DNA of 64,000 bases, from positions 1-64,000 of the forward strand of contig JAZKFW010000033.1 of assembly GCA_040386255.1 (NCBI GenBank). The letters run 5' to 3'. The position numbers were made by a program, and so were the translations under genes. Of the stretch, positions 54,143 to 62,278 are shown in pieces. The notes below the pieces were generated by a model. That model was given only the letters and a program-made list of their open reading frames with translations, had not been told where the DNA came from and searched no databases. The stretch is from JAFCUW01 sp040386255 (GTDB taxonomy: Bacteria > Pseudomonadota > Gammaproteobacteria > Burkholderiales > Burkholderiaceae_D). Positions within the stretch are counted from its first letter, which is position 1. Every line of letters starts with the position of its first letter.

Positions 54143-55312
54143 ATGAAAATCCATGAGTATCAAGGCAAAGAAATCCTCCGGCAGTTCGGAGTGACGGTAC
54201 CGCGCGGCATCCCGTGCATGTCCGTGGAAGAGGCTGTCAAGGCAGCCGAGACCCTGGGCGGCCCGGTATGGGTAGTCAAGGCGCAGATCCACGCAGGCGG
54301 CCGCGGCAAAGGCGGCGGCGTCAAGGTGGCCAAGTCGCTCGAGCAGGTCAAGGAATACGCCGACCAGATCATGGGCATGCAGCTCGTTACGCACCAGACC
54401 GGCGAAGCCGGCCAGAAGGTCCGCCGCCTGCTGATCGAAGAAGGCGCCGACATCAAGCAGGAGCTGTACGTGTCGATGGTCACCGACCGCGTCAGCCAGC
54501 GCGTCGTGCTGATGGCTTCGTCCGAAGGCGGCATGGACATCGAGGAAGTTGCCCACTCGAATCCTGAAAAAATCCACACCATCGCCATCGACCCGTCGGT
54601 CGGCCTGACCGCCGCCGAAGCCGATGAGATCTCGACCAAGATCGGCGTGCCTGCCGGCTCGATCGCCGACGCCCGCACCCAGCTGATGGGCCTGTACAAG
54701 GCGTACTGGGACACCGACGCGTCGCTGGCCGAAATCAACCCGCTGATCGTCGACGGCACGGGCAAGGTCATCGCCCTCGACGCGAAATTCAATTTCGACT
54801 CGAACGCGCTGTACCGCCACCCTGAGATCGTCGCCTTCCGCGACCTCGACGAAGAAGATCCGGCCGAAGTGGAAGCGTCGAAGTTCGACCTTGCCTACAT
54901 TTCGCTCGACGGCAACATCGGCTGCCTGGTCAACGGCGCCGGCCTGGCGATGGCGACGATGGACACCATCAAGCTGTTCGGCGGCGAGCCTGCCAACTTC
55001 CTCGACGTCGGCGGCGGCGCCACGGCCGAGAAAGTCACCGAAGCGTTCAAGATCATGCTGAAGAACCCGGGCCTGAAGGCAATCCTGGTCAACATCTTCG
55101 GCGGCATCATGCGCTGCGACGTCATCGCCGAAGGCGTGATCACCGCATCGAAGGCGGTCTCGCTGCAAGTGCCGCTGGTTGTGCGCATGAAGGGCACCAA
55201 CGAAGAGATCGGCAAGAAGATGCTGGCCGACTCCGGCCTGCCGATCATCGCCGCCGATACGATGGAAGATGCAGCCAAGGCCGTGGTCGCCGCTGCTGCT
55301 GGTAAAGCCTAA
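54143..55312 (+). CDS. sucC: Succinyl-CoA synthetase beta subunit
   Basis: 389-residue ATP-grasp subunit of the TCA enzyme that makes ATP or GTP from succinyl-CoA. Starts MKIHEYQGKEILRQFGV; nucleotide-binding PVWVVKAQIHAGGRGKGGGV and C-terminal CoA-ligase domain with FLDVGGGATAEKVTEAF and NIFGGIMRCDVIAEGV. A GAAGGGAAG ribosome site precedes the ATG. sucD follows 15 bp later. Confidence 0.98.
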   Translation: MKIHEYQGKEILRQFGVTVPRGIPCMSVEEAVKAAETLGGPVWVVKAQIHAGGRGKGGGVKVAKSLEQVKEYADQIMGMQLVTHQTGEAGQKVRRLLIEEGADIKQELYVSMVTDRVSQRVVLMASSEGGMDIEEVAHSNPEKIHTIAIDPSVGLTAAEADEISTKIGVPAGSIADARTQLMGLYKAYWDTDASLAEINPLIVDGTGKVIALDAKFNFDSNALYRHPEIVAFRDLDEEDPAEVEASKFDLAYISLDGNIGCLVNGAGLAMATMDTIKLFGGEPANFLDVGGGATAEKVTEAFKIMLKNPGLKAILVNIFGGIMRCDVIAEGVITASKAVSLQVPLVVRMKGTNEEIGKKMLADSGLPIIAADTMEDAAKAVVAAAAGKA

Positions 55313-55327
55313 TTCGAAGGAACAAAT

Positions 55328-56209
55328 ATGTCGATCCTGATCAATAAAGATACAAAAGTAGTCACCCAGGGAATTACCGGCAAGACCGGTCAGTTCCACA
55401 CCCGCATGTGCCGCGACTACGCGAACGGCAAAGAGGCGTTCGTCGCCGGCGTGAACCCGAAGAAGGCCGGAGAAGATTTCGAAGGCATTCCGATTTTCGC
55501 CAGCGTCGCCGAAGCGAAAAAAGAAACCGGCGCCAACGTGTCGGTGATCTACGTGCCGCCAGCCGGCGCCGCCGCGGCAATCTGGGAAGCCGTCGAAGCC
55601 GAACTCGACCTGGCAATCTGCATCACCGAAGGCATTCCAGTGCGCGACATGATGGCGCTCAAAGACCGCATGGCGAAAGCCGGCTCGAAGACCCTGCTGC
55701 TCGGTCCTAACTGCCCTGGCCTGATCACGCCCGACGAAATCAAGATCGGCATCATGCCGGGCCACATCCACAAGAAGGGCCGCATCGGTGTCGTGTCGCG
55801 TTCGGGCACGCTGACGTACGAGGCAGTCGGTCAATTGACGGCGCTGGGCCTGGGCCAGTCGTCGGCAGTGGGCATCGGCGGCGACCCGATCAACGGTCTG
55901 AAGCACATCGACATCATGCAGATGTTCAATGACGATCCCGAGACCGACGCGGTCATCATGATCGGCGAGATCGGCGGACCGGACGAGGCGAATGCTGCCT
56001 ACTGGATCAAGGACAACATGAAGAAGCCAGTGGTCTGCTTCATCGCCGGCGTCACCGCGCCTCCGGGCAAGCGCATGGGCCACGCCGGCGCGCTGATCTC
56101 GGGCGGCGCCGATACCGCGCAAGCCAAGCTCGACATCATGGAAGCCTGCGGCATCAAGGCCACCAAGAACCCGTCGGAAATGGCGCGCCTGCTGAAAGCT
56201 ATGCTGTAA
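55328..56209 (+). CDS. sucD: Succinyl-CoA synthetase alpha subunit
   Basis: 293-residue partner of SucC. CoA-binding TKVVTQGITGKTGQFHTRMC at the N-terminus, GPNCPGLITP, and the phosphohistidine in MGHAGALISGGADTAQAK near the C-terminus. AAGGAA ribosome site before the ATG at 55328. Confidence 0.98.
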   Translation: MSILINKDTKVVTQGITGKTGQFHTRMCRDYANGKEAFVAGVNPKKAGEDFEGIPIFASVAEAKKETGANVSVIYVPPAGAAAAIWEAVEAELDLAICITEGIPVRDMMALKDRMAKAGSKTLLLGPNCPGLITPDEIKIGIMPGHIHKKGRIGVVSRSGTLTYEAVGQLTALGLGQSSAVGIGGDPINGLKHIDIMQMFNDDPETDAVIMIGEIGGPDEANAAYWIKDNMKKPVVCFIAGVTAPPGKRMGHAGALISGGADTAQAKLDIMEACGIKATKNPSEMARLLKAML

Positions 56210-56256
56210 GGCAACTAATGCTCAGCTAAACATAACTGGGCGGCAGAGGTACAATT

Positions 56257-56280
56257 AACGGGGAGCGCAAGCTCCCCGTT
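56257..56280 (+). terminator. Hairpin after sucD
   Basis: Perfect 10-bp stem AACGGGGAGC / GCTCCCCGTT with a GCAA loop, but only a weak T tract follows. Probable terminator or RNA-stabilising hairpin. Confidence 0.65.
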
Positions 56281-56310
56281 AGCGTTTACAGCCGACCCTG
56301 GAGGCCAGCA

Positions 56311-56883
56311 GTGGCGAAAATAATCATATCGCGCGATGCGAAGGCAGTGCAGGAAGTCGAGATCGGCGCCGGCCGGACCACGATCGGTCGTCATCCGCAG
56401 AACGACGTGGTGATCGGGCACCAGGCCGTCAGCAGCCGCCATGCCGCCGTCACCAGCATCGACGGCCTGGCCACGCTCGAGGACCTGGACAGCAGCAATG
56501 GCACTTTCGTCAACGGACTGCGCATCGGCCGCAAGGTATTGTCCGACGGCGACCGCGTCACCATCGGTAATGTCCAGATAGACTTTATAGCGAACGGCGC
56601 GCCGGTTGCGCCGACGCTGGTCGGCAGCATCGAAGTGCTCAATGGCGCCAGTGCCGGCAAGGTGCTGGCGCTGTCGAAGCCGGTGACGACGCTCGGTAGT
56701 CCGGGCGTGCTGGTAGTCGTCATCAGCCGCCAGGCGGATGGCTATTTCGTCGCGCAGGTGCAGGGCGTCGCCGAGGCCCAGGTCAACGGCACCGCGCTGG
56801 GCCGCGCGCCGCGCCGGCTGGCCGACGGCGACGAACTGGAGCTGACCGGCACCCGCATGCGGTTTGCGGCACAATTGGGATGA
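56311..56883 (+). CDS. FHA domain protein
   Basis: 190-residue protein starting at GTG with a GGAGG-like site. Two FHA-like halves: residues about 20-70 hold the classic GRHPQNDVVIGHQAVSSRHA and EDLDSSNGTFVNGLRIG, reading phosphothreonine; the second half (VEVLNGASAGKVLALSKPVT, later VNGTALGRAPRRL) is a diverged repeat. Likely a signalling adaptor; partner unknown. Conserved between sucD and the pilin gene in related genomes. Confidence 0.88.
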   Translation: MAKIIISRDAKAVQEVEIGAGRTTIGRHPQNDVVIGHQAVSSRHAAVTSIDGLATLEDLDSSNGTFVNGLRIGRKVLSDGDRVTIGNVQIDFIANGAPVAPTLVGSIEVLNGASAGKVLALSKPVTTLGSPGVLVVVISRQADGYFVAQVQGVAEAQVNGTALGRAPRRLADGDELELTGTRMRFAAQLG

Positions 56884-56902
56884 AGTGACGCTGCGCGTCG
56901 TC

Positions 56903-56966
56903 GAATTGACATTATCCGGTCCGAAACTGACAATTTTCGTCAGTCATGGCGACAAAAAACGTCGAA
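56903..56966. promoter_or_regulatory. Possible PilR-type activator sites before pilA copy 1
   Basis: The region holds CTGACAATTTTCGTCAG and CGACAAAAAACGTCG, inverted GACA/GTC pairs about 50-115 bp above the sigma-54 promoter. PilR in Pseudomonas recognises TGTC-containing sites, so these are candidates; similar GACA-A5-TGTC pairs recur in the linkers before copies 2 and 3. Confidence 0.4.
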
Positions 56967-57016
56967 TAAGGCGTTATTCAATAACGTATGCATAACGAAA
57001 GCCGCTATTTCCGGGC

Positions 57017-57032
57017 TGGCACGTCTATTGCT
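57017..57032 (+). promoter_or_regulatory. Sigma-54 promoter, pilA copy 1
   Basis: TGGCACG-TCTA-TTGCT matches the -24/-12 consensus exactly, 53 bp before the ATG. Confidence 0.9.
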
Positions 57033-57084
57033 CTACATAAACTCAGAAGCATTGAACGTATAACCCCACACTAGGAGCAGCAAA

Positions 57085-57564
57085 ATGAAATCGATGAAAA
57101 TGGTTAAGAAGGCACAAGCTGGTTTCACCCTGATCGAACTGATGATCGTCGTGGCAATTATCGGTATCCTGGCTGCCGTGGCAATTCCTGCGTACCAGGA
57201 CTATGTCGCGAAGTCGAAGTTTGCTGCCGCGCTGGCTGAAGTAGCACCTGCCAAGACCGGCTTCGAAGTCGCGCTGAACGACGGCCTGACCCCGGTCATC
57301 CCGGCCGCCGGCACCGCGCCGGCCGCAACCGAAGCGGCCGTCGGCGTGCAGGCAGCAAACGCCAACACCACGATCGCCATCACCACCGCTACTACGGCTG
57401 GCGTCGTCACCGCGACCATCGTCGGCGGCTCGTCGCAAGTCAAGGACAAGACCATCACCCTGACCCGCAACGCTACGGACGGCAAGTGGGAATGCGGCAC
57501 CACGGTTGCGCAGAAGCTGGTTGGCCCTGAGTCGGTCTGCAAGACCGCAGCAGCAGGGACCTAA
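57085..57564 (+). CDS. pilA: Type IVa major pilin, copy 1
   Basis: 159-residue prepilin: 13-residue leader ending at Gly13 (MKSMKMVKKAQAG), then methylated-Phe start FTLIELMIVVAIIGILAAVA with Glu5 of the mature chain, the PilD cleavage and assembly motif. The mature 146 residues have a Thr/Ala-rich globular domain and a C-terminal disulfide-type pair (WECGTT and SVCKTAA). Likely the structural subunit for twitching or adhesion. Proteins of copies 1-3 are identical. Confidence 0.95.
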   Translation: MKSMKMVKKAQAGFTLIELMIVVAIIGILAAVAIPAYQDYVAKSKFAAALAEVAPAKTGFEVALNDGLTPVIPAAGTAPAATEAAVGVQAANANTTIAITTATTAGVVTATIVGGSSQVKDKTITLTRNATDGKWECGTTVAQKLVGPESVCKTAAAGT

Positions 57565-57600
57565 TGTAGTGTGAGGCGCCGCCGCGGTGCCTTCCCAACA

Positions 57601-57636
57601 AAAATCCCCCCTGGCGGCGACGCCAGCGGGGATTTT
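57601..57636 (+). terminator. Terminator after pilA copy 1
   Basis: Strong stem pairing AAAATCCCC with GGGGATTTT around CTGGCG / CGCCAG, ending in a short T run. The remainder of the 356-bp linker (57565-57920) holds GACA/TGTC pairs and the next sigma-54 promoter; a 92-codon frame running through the terminator is not a gene. Confidence 0.85.
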
Positions 57637-57850
57637 GTCGTTTCCCCCATTGAAGAGTGCTCCAATGCGGTGCCCATAATCACGTCAAAATTTGAGGCAA
57701 ATACTCTCTCGCCGAATTTTGCGATCAGCGACTGCCTAAAAGTGACAACCTATTTCCTCTGCCTGACGAAATTTGTCAGTAAGCCGACAAAAAATGTCGA
57801 ACTAATCCCTGTTCAGAAATCTAATTACAATAAAAATCGGGTTTCTTAGC

Positions 57851-57866
57851 TGGCACGGCTATTGCT
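57851..57866 (+). promoter_or_regulatory. Sigma-54 promoter, pilA copy 2
   Basis: TGGCACG-GCTA-TTGCT, one base different in the spacer from copy 1, 54 bp before the ATG. Confidence 0.9.
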
Positions 57867-57920
57867 CTACATAAACTCAGAAGCATTGAACGTATAACCC
57901 CCTACACTAGGAGCAGCAAA

Positions 57921-58400
57921 ATGAAATCGATGAAAATGGTTAAGAAGGCACAAGCTGGTTTCACCCTGATCGAACTGATGATCGTCGTGGCAATTATCGG
58001 TATCCTGGCTGCCGTGGCAATTCCTGCGTACCAGGACTATGTCGCGAAGTCGAAGTTTGCTGCCGCGCTGGCTGAAGTAGCACCTGCCAAGACCGGCTTC
58101 GAAGTCGCGCTGAACGACGGCCTGACCCCGGTCATCCCGGCCGCCGGCACCGCGCCGGCCGCAACCGAAGCGGCCGTCGGCGTGCAGGCAGCAAACGCCA
58201 ACACCACGATCGCCATCACCACCGCTACTACGGCTGGCGTCGTCACCGCGACCATCGTCGGCGGCTCGTCGCAAGTCAAGGACAAGACCATCACCCTGAC
58301 CCGCAACGCTACGGACGGCAAGTGGGAATGCGGCACCACGGTTGCGCAGAAGCTGGTTGGCCCTGAGTCGGTCTGCAAGACCGCAGCAGCAGGGACCTAA
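57921..58400 (+). CDS. pilA: Type IVa major pilin, copy 2
   Basis: Identical 159-residue product, and apparently identical nucleotides, to copy 1. It has its own sigma-54 promoter and terminator, so each copy can be a separate transcription unit. See copy 1 for motifs. Exact identity means that the number of copies depends on the assembly being right. Confidence 0.93.
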   Translation: MKSMKMVKKAQAGFTLIELMIVVAIIGILAAVAIPAYQDYVAKSKFAAALAEVAPAKTGFEVALNDGLTPVIPAAGTAPAATEAAVGVQAANANTTIAITTATTAGVVTATIVGGSSQVKDKTITLTRNATDGKWECGTTVAQKLVGPESVCKTAAAGT

Positions 58401-58436
58401 TGTAGTGTGAGGCGCCGCCGCGGTGCCTTCCCAACA

Positions 58437-58472
58437 AAAATCCCCCCTGGCGGCGACGCCAGCGGGGATTTT
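58437..58472 (+). terminator. Terminator after pilA copy 2
   Basis: Same hairpin as at 57601, 836 bp on. The 356-bp linker 58401-58756 repeats the first linker. Confidence 0.85.
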
Positions 58473-58686
58473 GTCGTTTCCCCCATTGAAGAGTGCTCCA
58501 ATGCGGTGCCCATAATCACGTCAAAATTTGAGGCAAATACTCTCTCGCCGAATTTTGCGATCAGCGACTGCCTAAAAGTGACAACCTATTTCCTCTGCCT
58601 GACGAAATTTGTCAGTAAGCCGACAAAAAATGTCGAACTAATCCCTGTTCAGAAATCTAATTACAATAAAAATCGGGTTTCTTAGC

Positions 58687-58702
58687 TGGCACGGCTATTG
58701 CT
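58687..58702 (+). promoter_or_regulatory. Sigma-54 promoter, pilA copy 3
   Basis: TGGCACG-GCTA-TTGCT, same as copy 2, 54 bp before the ATG. Confidence 0.9.
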
Positions 58703-58756
58703 CTACATAAACTCAGAAGCATTGAACGTATAACCCCCTACACTAGGAGCAGCAAA

Positions 58757-59236
58757 ATGAAATCGATGAAAATGGTTAAGAAGGCACAAGCTGGTTTCAC
58801 CCTGATCGAACTGATGATCGTCGTGGCAATTATCGGTATCCTGGCTGCCGTGGCAATTCCTGCGTACCAGGACTATGTCGCGAAGTCGAAGTTTGCTGCC
58901 GCGCTGGCTGAAGTAGCACCTGCCAAGACCGGCTTCGAAGTCGCGCTGAACGACGGCCTGACCCCGGTCATCCCGGCCGCCGGCACCGCGCCGGCCGCAA
59001 CCGAAGCGGCCGTCGGCGTGCAGGCAGCAAACGCCAACACCACGATCGCCATCACCACCGCTACTACGGCTGGCGTCGTCACCGCGACCATCGTCGGCGG
59101 CTCGTCGCAAGTCAAGGACAAGACCATCACCCTGACCCGTAATGCTACTGACGGCAAGTGGGAATGCGGTACCACGGTTGCACAGAAGCTGGTTGGCCCT
59201 GAGTCGGTCTGCAAGACCGCAGCAGCAGGGACCTGA
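58757..59236 (+). CDS. pilA: Type IVa major pilin, copy 3
   Basis: Same 159-residue protein. From about 59140 the codons differ silently from copies 1 and 2 (CGT for CGC, AAT for AAC, ACT for ACG, GGT for GGC, GCA for GCG) and the stop is TGA in place of TAA. The downstream region also differs, with another terminator. This end is the likely ancestral 3' member of the array. Confidence 0.95.
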   Translation: MKSMKMVKKAQAGFTLIELMIVVAIIGILAAVAIPAYQDYVAKSKFAAALAEVAPAKTGFEVALNDGLTPVIPAAGTAPAATEAAVGVQAANANTTIAITTATTAGVVTATIVGGSSQVKDKTITLTRNATDGKWECGTTVAQKLVGPESVCKTAAAGT

Positions 59237-59277
59237 TGTAGTTTGCGAAGGCGCCACCGCGCCGGTTTAATGAACCC

Positions 59278-59310
59278 CCCCTGCTTGCGGAGACACAAGC
59301 AGGGGTTTTT
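59278..59310 (+). terminator. Terminator after pilA copy 3
   Basis: CCCCTGCTTG / CAAGCAGGGG perfect 10-bp stem (59278-59287, 59296-59305) followed by five T; distinct in sequence from the first two terminators. Confidence 0.9.
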
Positions 59311-59390
59311 CATTGGATGCAGCAAAATCACGGCCCGAGGCGGCCGGCCGAACACGCGAATCACCGTGCGGTCGATGGCAACCTTGCGAA

Positions 59391-61031
59391 TCAACGCAGG
59401 CTGTCGAAAGCTACTGGCGGTGAGCCGTCTTGCGAGCCTTCGACCATCCGTTTGACGGGCTGAAAATGTCCCGAGGCCAGGCTTCGGGCGGGATCCTTGC
59501 CGTCGTAGCTGATGCCGGCCAGGTCCAGCACGGTGGGCATCACCGCCAGGTGGTTCAGCGGCGCCGCCACGTGCGCGCGCATCGCGGCGATCTTGCCCGC
59601 CTGCGCCTGCGCGAATGCATCGTTGGCCCAGAACAGCAGCGGCACCATGGTGTCGCGGCGGGTAGGCACCGGTCCGGCGTGCAGGAACATGTCACGCTCG
59701 TCGTCGAACAGGTTTTCGCCATGGTCGGAGGTGTACAGCACCATCGCCGGCTTGCCGGCCGCTTTCGCATGGGCGATCACGGCGGCGAGGAAGCGGTCGG
59801 TCCCGAGCAGCGTGTTGTCGTACGAATTGATCAGTTCCTGCTTGAAGCGCGGCGCCGCCGCGGAGAAGCCGACATCGCGGAAAATCGGCTGGAACACCTG
59901 GTCGCGGCGGGCGTAGCGTTCATCATAGGGATAATGGCTGCCGTACATGTGCAGCACGATGAACTGGCGCGCGCCGCACTGCTTGATGCAAGAAGCCAGC
60001 ATCGGCAGCAAGTCGGTGTCCTGGCGCATCTTCTCGTGCCAGCCGACGTGGGAGAAATCGCTCAGGTCCGCCTGCGGCTCGTAGACGGTGCGTTGCTGGT
60101 TTGAGAACCAGCCGGTGTAAAAGCCGGCCTCGCGAAACACCGATACCAGCGACACATCGCCGCCAGGCACCACGCGGCGCACCAGGTTCGGCACGGCGCC
60201 GGCGGTGTGGTTGGTGGTCGAAGCGACGTTCGAGAACGACATCAGCGCCGGTCCCAGCTTGGCCAGTTCCGGCGTGGTGTTGCGCGCGTAGCCGTTGATG
60301 CCGAGGTGGTCGGGGCGTACCGTTTCACCGATCACCAGGATCACCAGCTGCGGTTCGCTGGATGCGGTGGCGTTGGTCGGCACCATCGGCGTGGTGCCCG
60401 CTTGTTCGGTATTGCTGACGCGCACCGCTGAGACAACGTTGCCGGCCGGGTAAGTCGCGGACGCCAGCGCCAGGTTGAACAGCGGCGGAATGGTGACGTA
60501 GCGGCCCAGGTCCTGCTCGCTGAGCAGGCCGACCGCGGCGTAGACCAGCAGGAAGGCCGCCAACCCCTTGCGGCCCTGCGCCGACAGCCGCAGGGCCGGG
60601 TCGACCCGGCGCCACAACAGCACGTAGGCGATCCAGGTCAGCGGCAGCAGCAGTACCAGCCAGCCGAAGCCGCCGAGCAGTTCCACCGTTTCGACGGCGC
60701 CCATCTGCATGGCCGCCTTGGTGAGGGCGTCGCCCGGCACGCTGCCGAAGAAATAGATCAGGTACAACTGCACCGGCGCAAGCAGGCCGATCGGCAGCCA
60801 GAACAGGAACAGGCGGCGCGCGCTGCCCAGCAGCACCAGCGGCAGGGCAAGCACGCCGATCGCCAGCATCGCCACGCCGAAGGCGCTGAACGCTGCTTCC
60901 GGTGCGTGCCGTCCGGTCCACAGGCCGGCGAGGGTCGGCAGCAGCAGCCAGAGTGCAAGGATGAGCGGGACGACGCGTTTCGCTGAGTTGTTGCCGACGC
61001 CACTCTGTTCCACCTGAAGAATTCTTTGCAT
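59391..61031 (-). CDS. Phosphoethanolamine transferase (EptA/sulfatase family)
   Basis: 546-residue inner membrane enzyme: five N-terminal membrane segments (to about residue 190) and a periplasmic sulfatase-fold domain. Metal and active-site features: LVILVIGETVRPDHLGINGY (Glu), STTNHTAGAVPNLVRR (phosphoacceptor Thr), HMYGSHYPYDERY and LYTSDHGENLFDDERD. Adds phosphoethanolamine to lipid A or another envelope lipid; members can lower polymyxin binding. Converges on the pilin array; no regulator neighbour. No obvious link to pili other than possible glycan or pilin modification, which is speculative. Confidence 0.87.
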   Translation of the reverse strand: MQRILQVEQSGVGNNSAKRVVPLILALWLLLPTLAGLWTGRHAPEAAFSAFGVAMLAIGVLALPLVLLGSARRLFLFWLPIGLLAPVQLYLIYFFGSVPGDALTKAAMQMGAVETVELLGGFGWLVLLLPLTWIAYVLLWRRVDPALRLSAQGRKGLAAFLLVYAAVGLLSEQDLGRYVTIPPLFNLALASATYPAGNVVSAVRVSNTEQAGTTPMVPTNATASSEPQLVILVIGETVRPDHLGINGYARNTTPELAKLGPALMSFSNVASTTNHTAGAVPNLVRRVVPGGDVSLVSVFREAGFYTGWFSNQQRTVYEPQADLSDFSHVGWHEKMRQDTDLLPMLASCIKQCGARQFIVLHMYGSHYPYDERYARRDQVFQPIFRDVGFSAAAPRFKQELINSYDNTLLGTDRFLAAVIAHAKAAGKPAMVLYTSDHGENLFDDERDMFLHAGPVPTRRDTMVPLLFWANDAFAQAQAGKIAAMRAHVAAPLNHLAVMPTVLDLAGISYDGKDPARSLASGHFQPVKRMVEGSQDGSPPVAFDSLR

Positions 61032-61140
61032 GTGCCCGAAACGAAATGATTGGTCCGACGCTATTATCGTCCAACCAGGGCGAATTCTTGAGGGTTGTCA
61101 TGCGGCGCCGGCCGGGCAAGCCGACGCGCGCACGGTGCCG

Positions 61141-61443
61141 TTATTTGGCTTCGGTTGTTGCAGGCTGATCGGGCGGCGCCTTGTCTTTCATCGTCCGCTT
61201 GCTCTTGGCCTTCGATTTTTTGGTGTGACGCGCGCCCGGCTGCTTCGTGGCAACTTGCTGCTCGGCCGTCGTCGCTGTCGTCGTTGACTGGCGCGAAGCC
61301 AGTTCCTGCGCGTGGCGCTCGATTTCAGCGATCTTGGCCGGGTCGGTCGATTCGGTGACGCCGGATTGAGGTGCGGATTGCGCCAGCGCTACGCCGGCGG
61401 CGGACATTGCGGCTGCGAACAGCCATGCACTTGATTTCATCAT
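61141..61443 (-). CDS. Small secreted hypothetical protein
   Basis: 100-residue protein with a signal peptide ending VALAQ (MMKSSAWLFAAAMSAAG). The mature part is hydrophilic, Ala/Thr/Gln-rich, with a basic stretch RHTKKSKAKSKRTMKDK. No family recognised. AGGT lies before the tandem ATGs at 61443 and 61440; which is used is not clear. It is 109 bp upstream of the transferase on the same strand. Confidence 0.62.
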   Translation of the reverse strand: MMKSSAWLFAAAMSAAGVALAQSAPQSGVTESTDPAKIAEIERHAQELASRQSTTTATTAEQQVATKQPGARHTKKSKAKSKRTMKDKAPPDQPATTEAK

Positions 61444-61693
61444 GACCTCACTTTAGTTAATTGGCTCGACGGGAATTTGAAAGGGCAATGCCACGCCTCC
61501 CCCACCAAGGGCGCCGCCTGAAGTTGGTGATGTAACGTTCAGATCAGTCGCAGTGCAGGAAGTTCCGCGATCAACTCAAGCAACCGCTAGGTTAGTTGCA
61601 CGGCGCTGATGTCAAGTTCACGCGAAAATGATCAGGAGGAATCGGTCCGGGGCGGTGGCACGATATTAATGAAACCAACAGGGATGGTGGGCG

Positions 61694-61957
61694 TCAACTC
61701 GTAAGGGGTCCGCAATTGACCAGGCGCGATATCGAGGCGGCGAACTCCATGATAAGTCCGTCTGTGTGAATGACGTCGAATTGGCTCAGAAACATCGCGA
61801 TATCCGCGCGGTCACTTTCTTTCGCGCCTGCCATGACCTCCATCCAAGTGATCGCGCTGATAATCCCCTTGTTCCAATATTCCACCTCCGCGATCGCCAG
61901 CGGATATCCCTTCAGGTAGTCGATCAGGATATTGGTGTCGAAAAGCGCTATCGCCAT
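61694..61957 (-). pseudogene. Truncated PIN-domain toxin (VapC-like) remnant
   Basis: 87-residue product with the PIN start MAIALFDTNILIDYLKGYPL (first acidic Asp) and SAITWMEVMAGAKE (conserved Glu), but it ends at AASISRLVNCGPLTS, before the region that normally carries the last two catalytic acids. Usual VapC length is about 130. It overlaps the antitoxin-like gene by 10 bp, as in vapBC operons. Confidence 0.65.
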
Positions 61958-62169
61958 TCATCCCTCAACTCGCGCTCGTACTGGAGGCCGTCAGCAGGAA
62001 TGTCCAAACGGTCCGCCCAAATCCCGGCCACTCGACGAAGGGCGCGCAGGCGGGACGTTTTCGCCGCCTGCCGGAGATCGACAGGTATCCGTTCGTCCGA
62101 AATCGGATTGCTTTTCTTCTTCGCAAGAAGTTCTGCCATTTGTTGACACAATTGCGTAAGCTCATCCAT
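61948..62169 (-). CDS. VapB-like antitoxin candidate
   Basis: 73-residue protein MDELTQLCQQMAELLAKKKS ending RELRDEWR, encoded immediately upstream of and overlapping the PIN remnant. Size, charge and overlap fit an antitoxin; no DNA-binding domain of a clear class is visible. Confidence 0.5.
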   Translation of the reverse strand: MDELTQLCQQMAELLAKKKSNPISDERIPVDLRQAAKTSRLRALRRVAGIWADRLDIPADGLQYERELRDEWR

Positions 62170-62278
62170 AGCACGCCTCCGTCGATTTCACGCACAAGTT
62201 TAGCGCAATTCGGCAAGAGCGCTTGACCTCGGGTCACGCGCGTAACGTGGAAGCATAATTGCTATCCCATCGGTGCGA

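Larger units (their letters stand above)
57068..59139 (+). repeat. Tandem array of 836-bp pilin units
   Basis: Starting about 17 bp before each ATG, sequence repeats with a period of exactly 836 bp (ATGs at 57085, 57921, 58757). Units 1 and 2 appear identical throughout gene and linker; unit 3 is identical up to about 59139, after which it acquires scattered synonymous changes and a different downstream region. Confidence 0.92.

Noticed and set aside
53294..56122. 942-codon open frame on the minus strand opposite sucC-sucD
   Set aside because: It mirrors strongly conserved sucCD in the opposite frame; in high-GC DNA such long shadow frames are expected, and its composition (Arg/His/Asp-rich, no domain) is not protein-like.
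57571..57849. 92-codon frame between pilin copies (repeated at 58407)
   Set aside because: It crosses the terminator hairpin, lacks a ribosome site, and simply reflects the linker sequence being duplicated.
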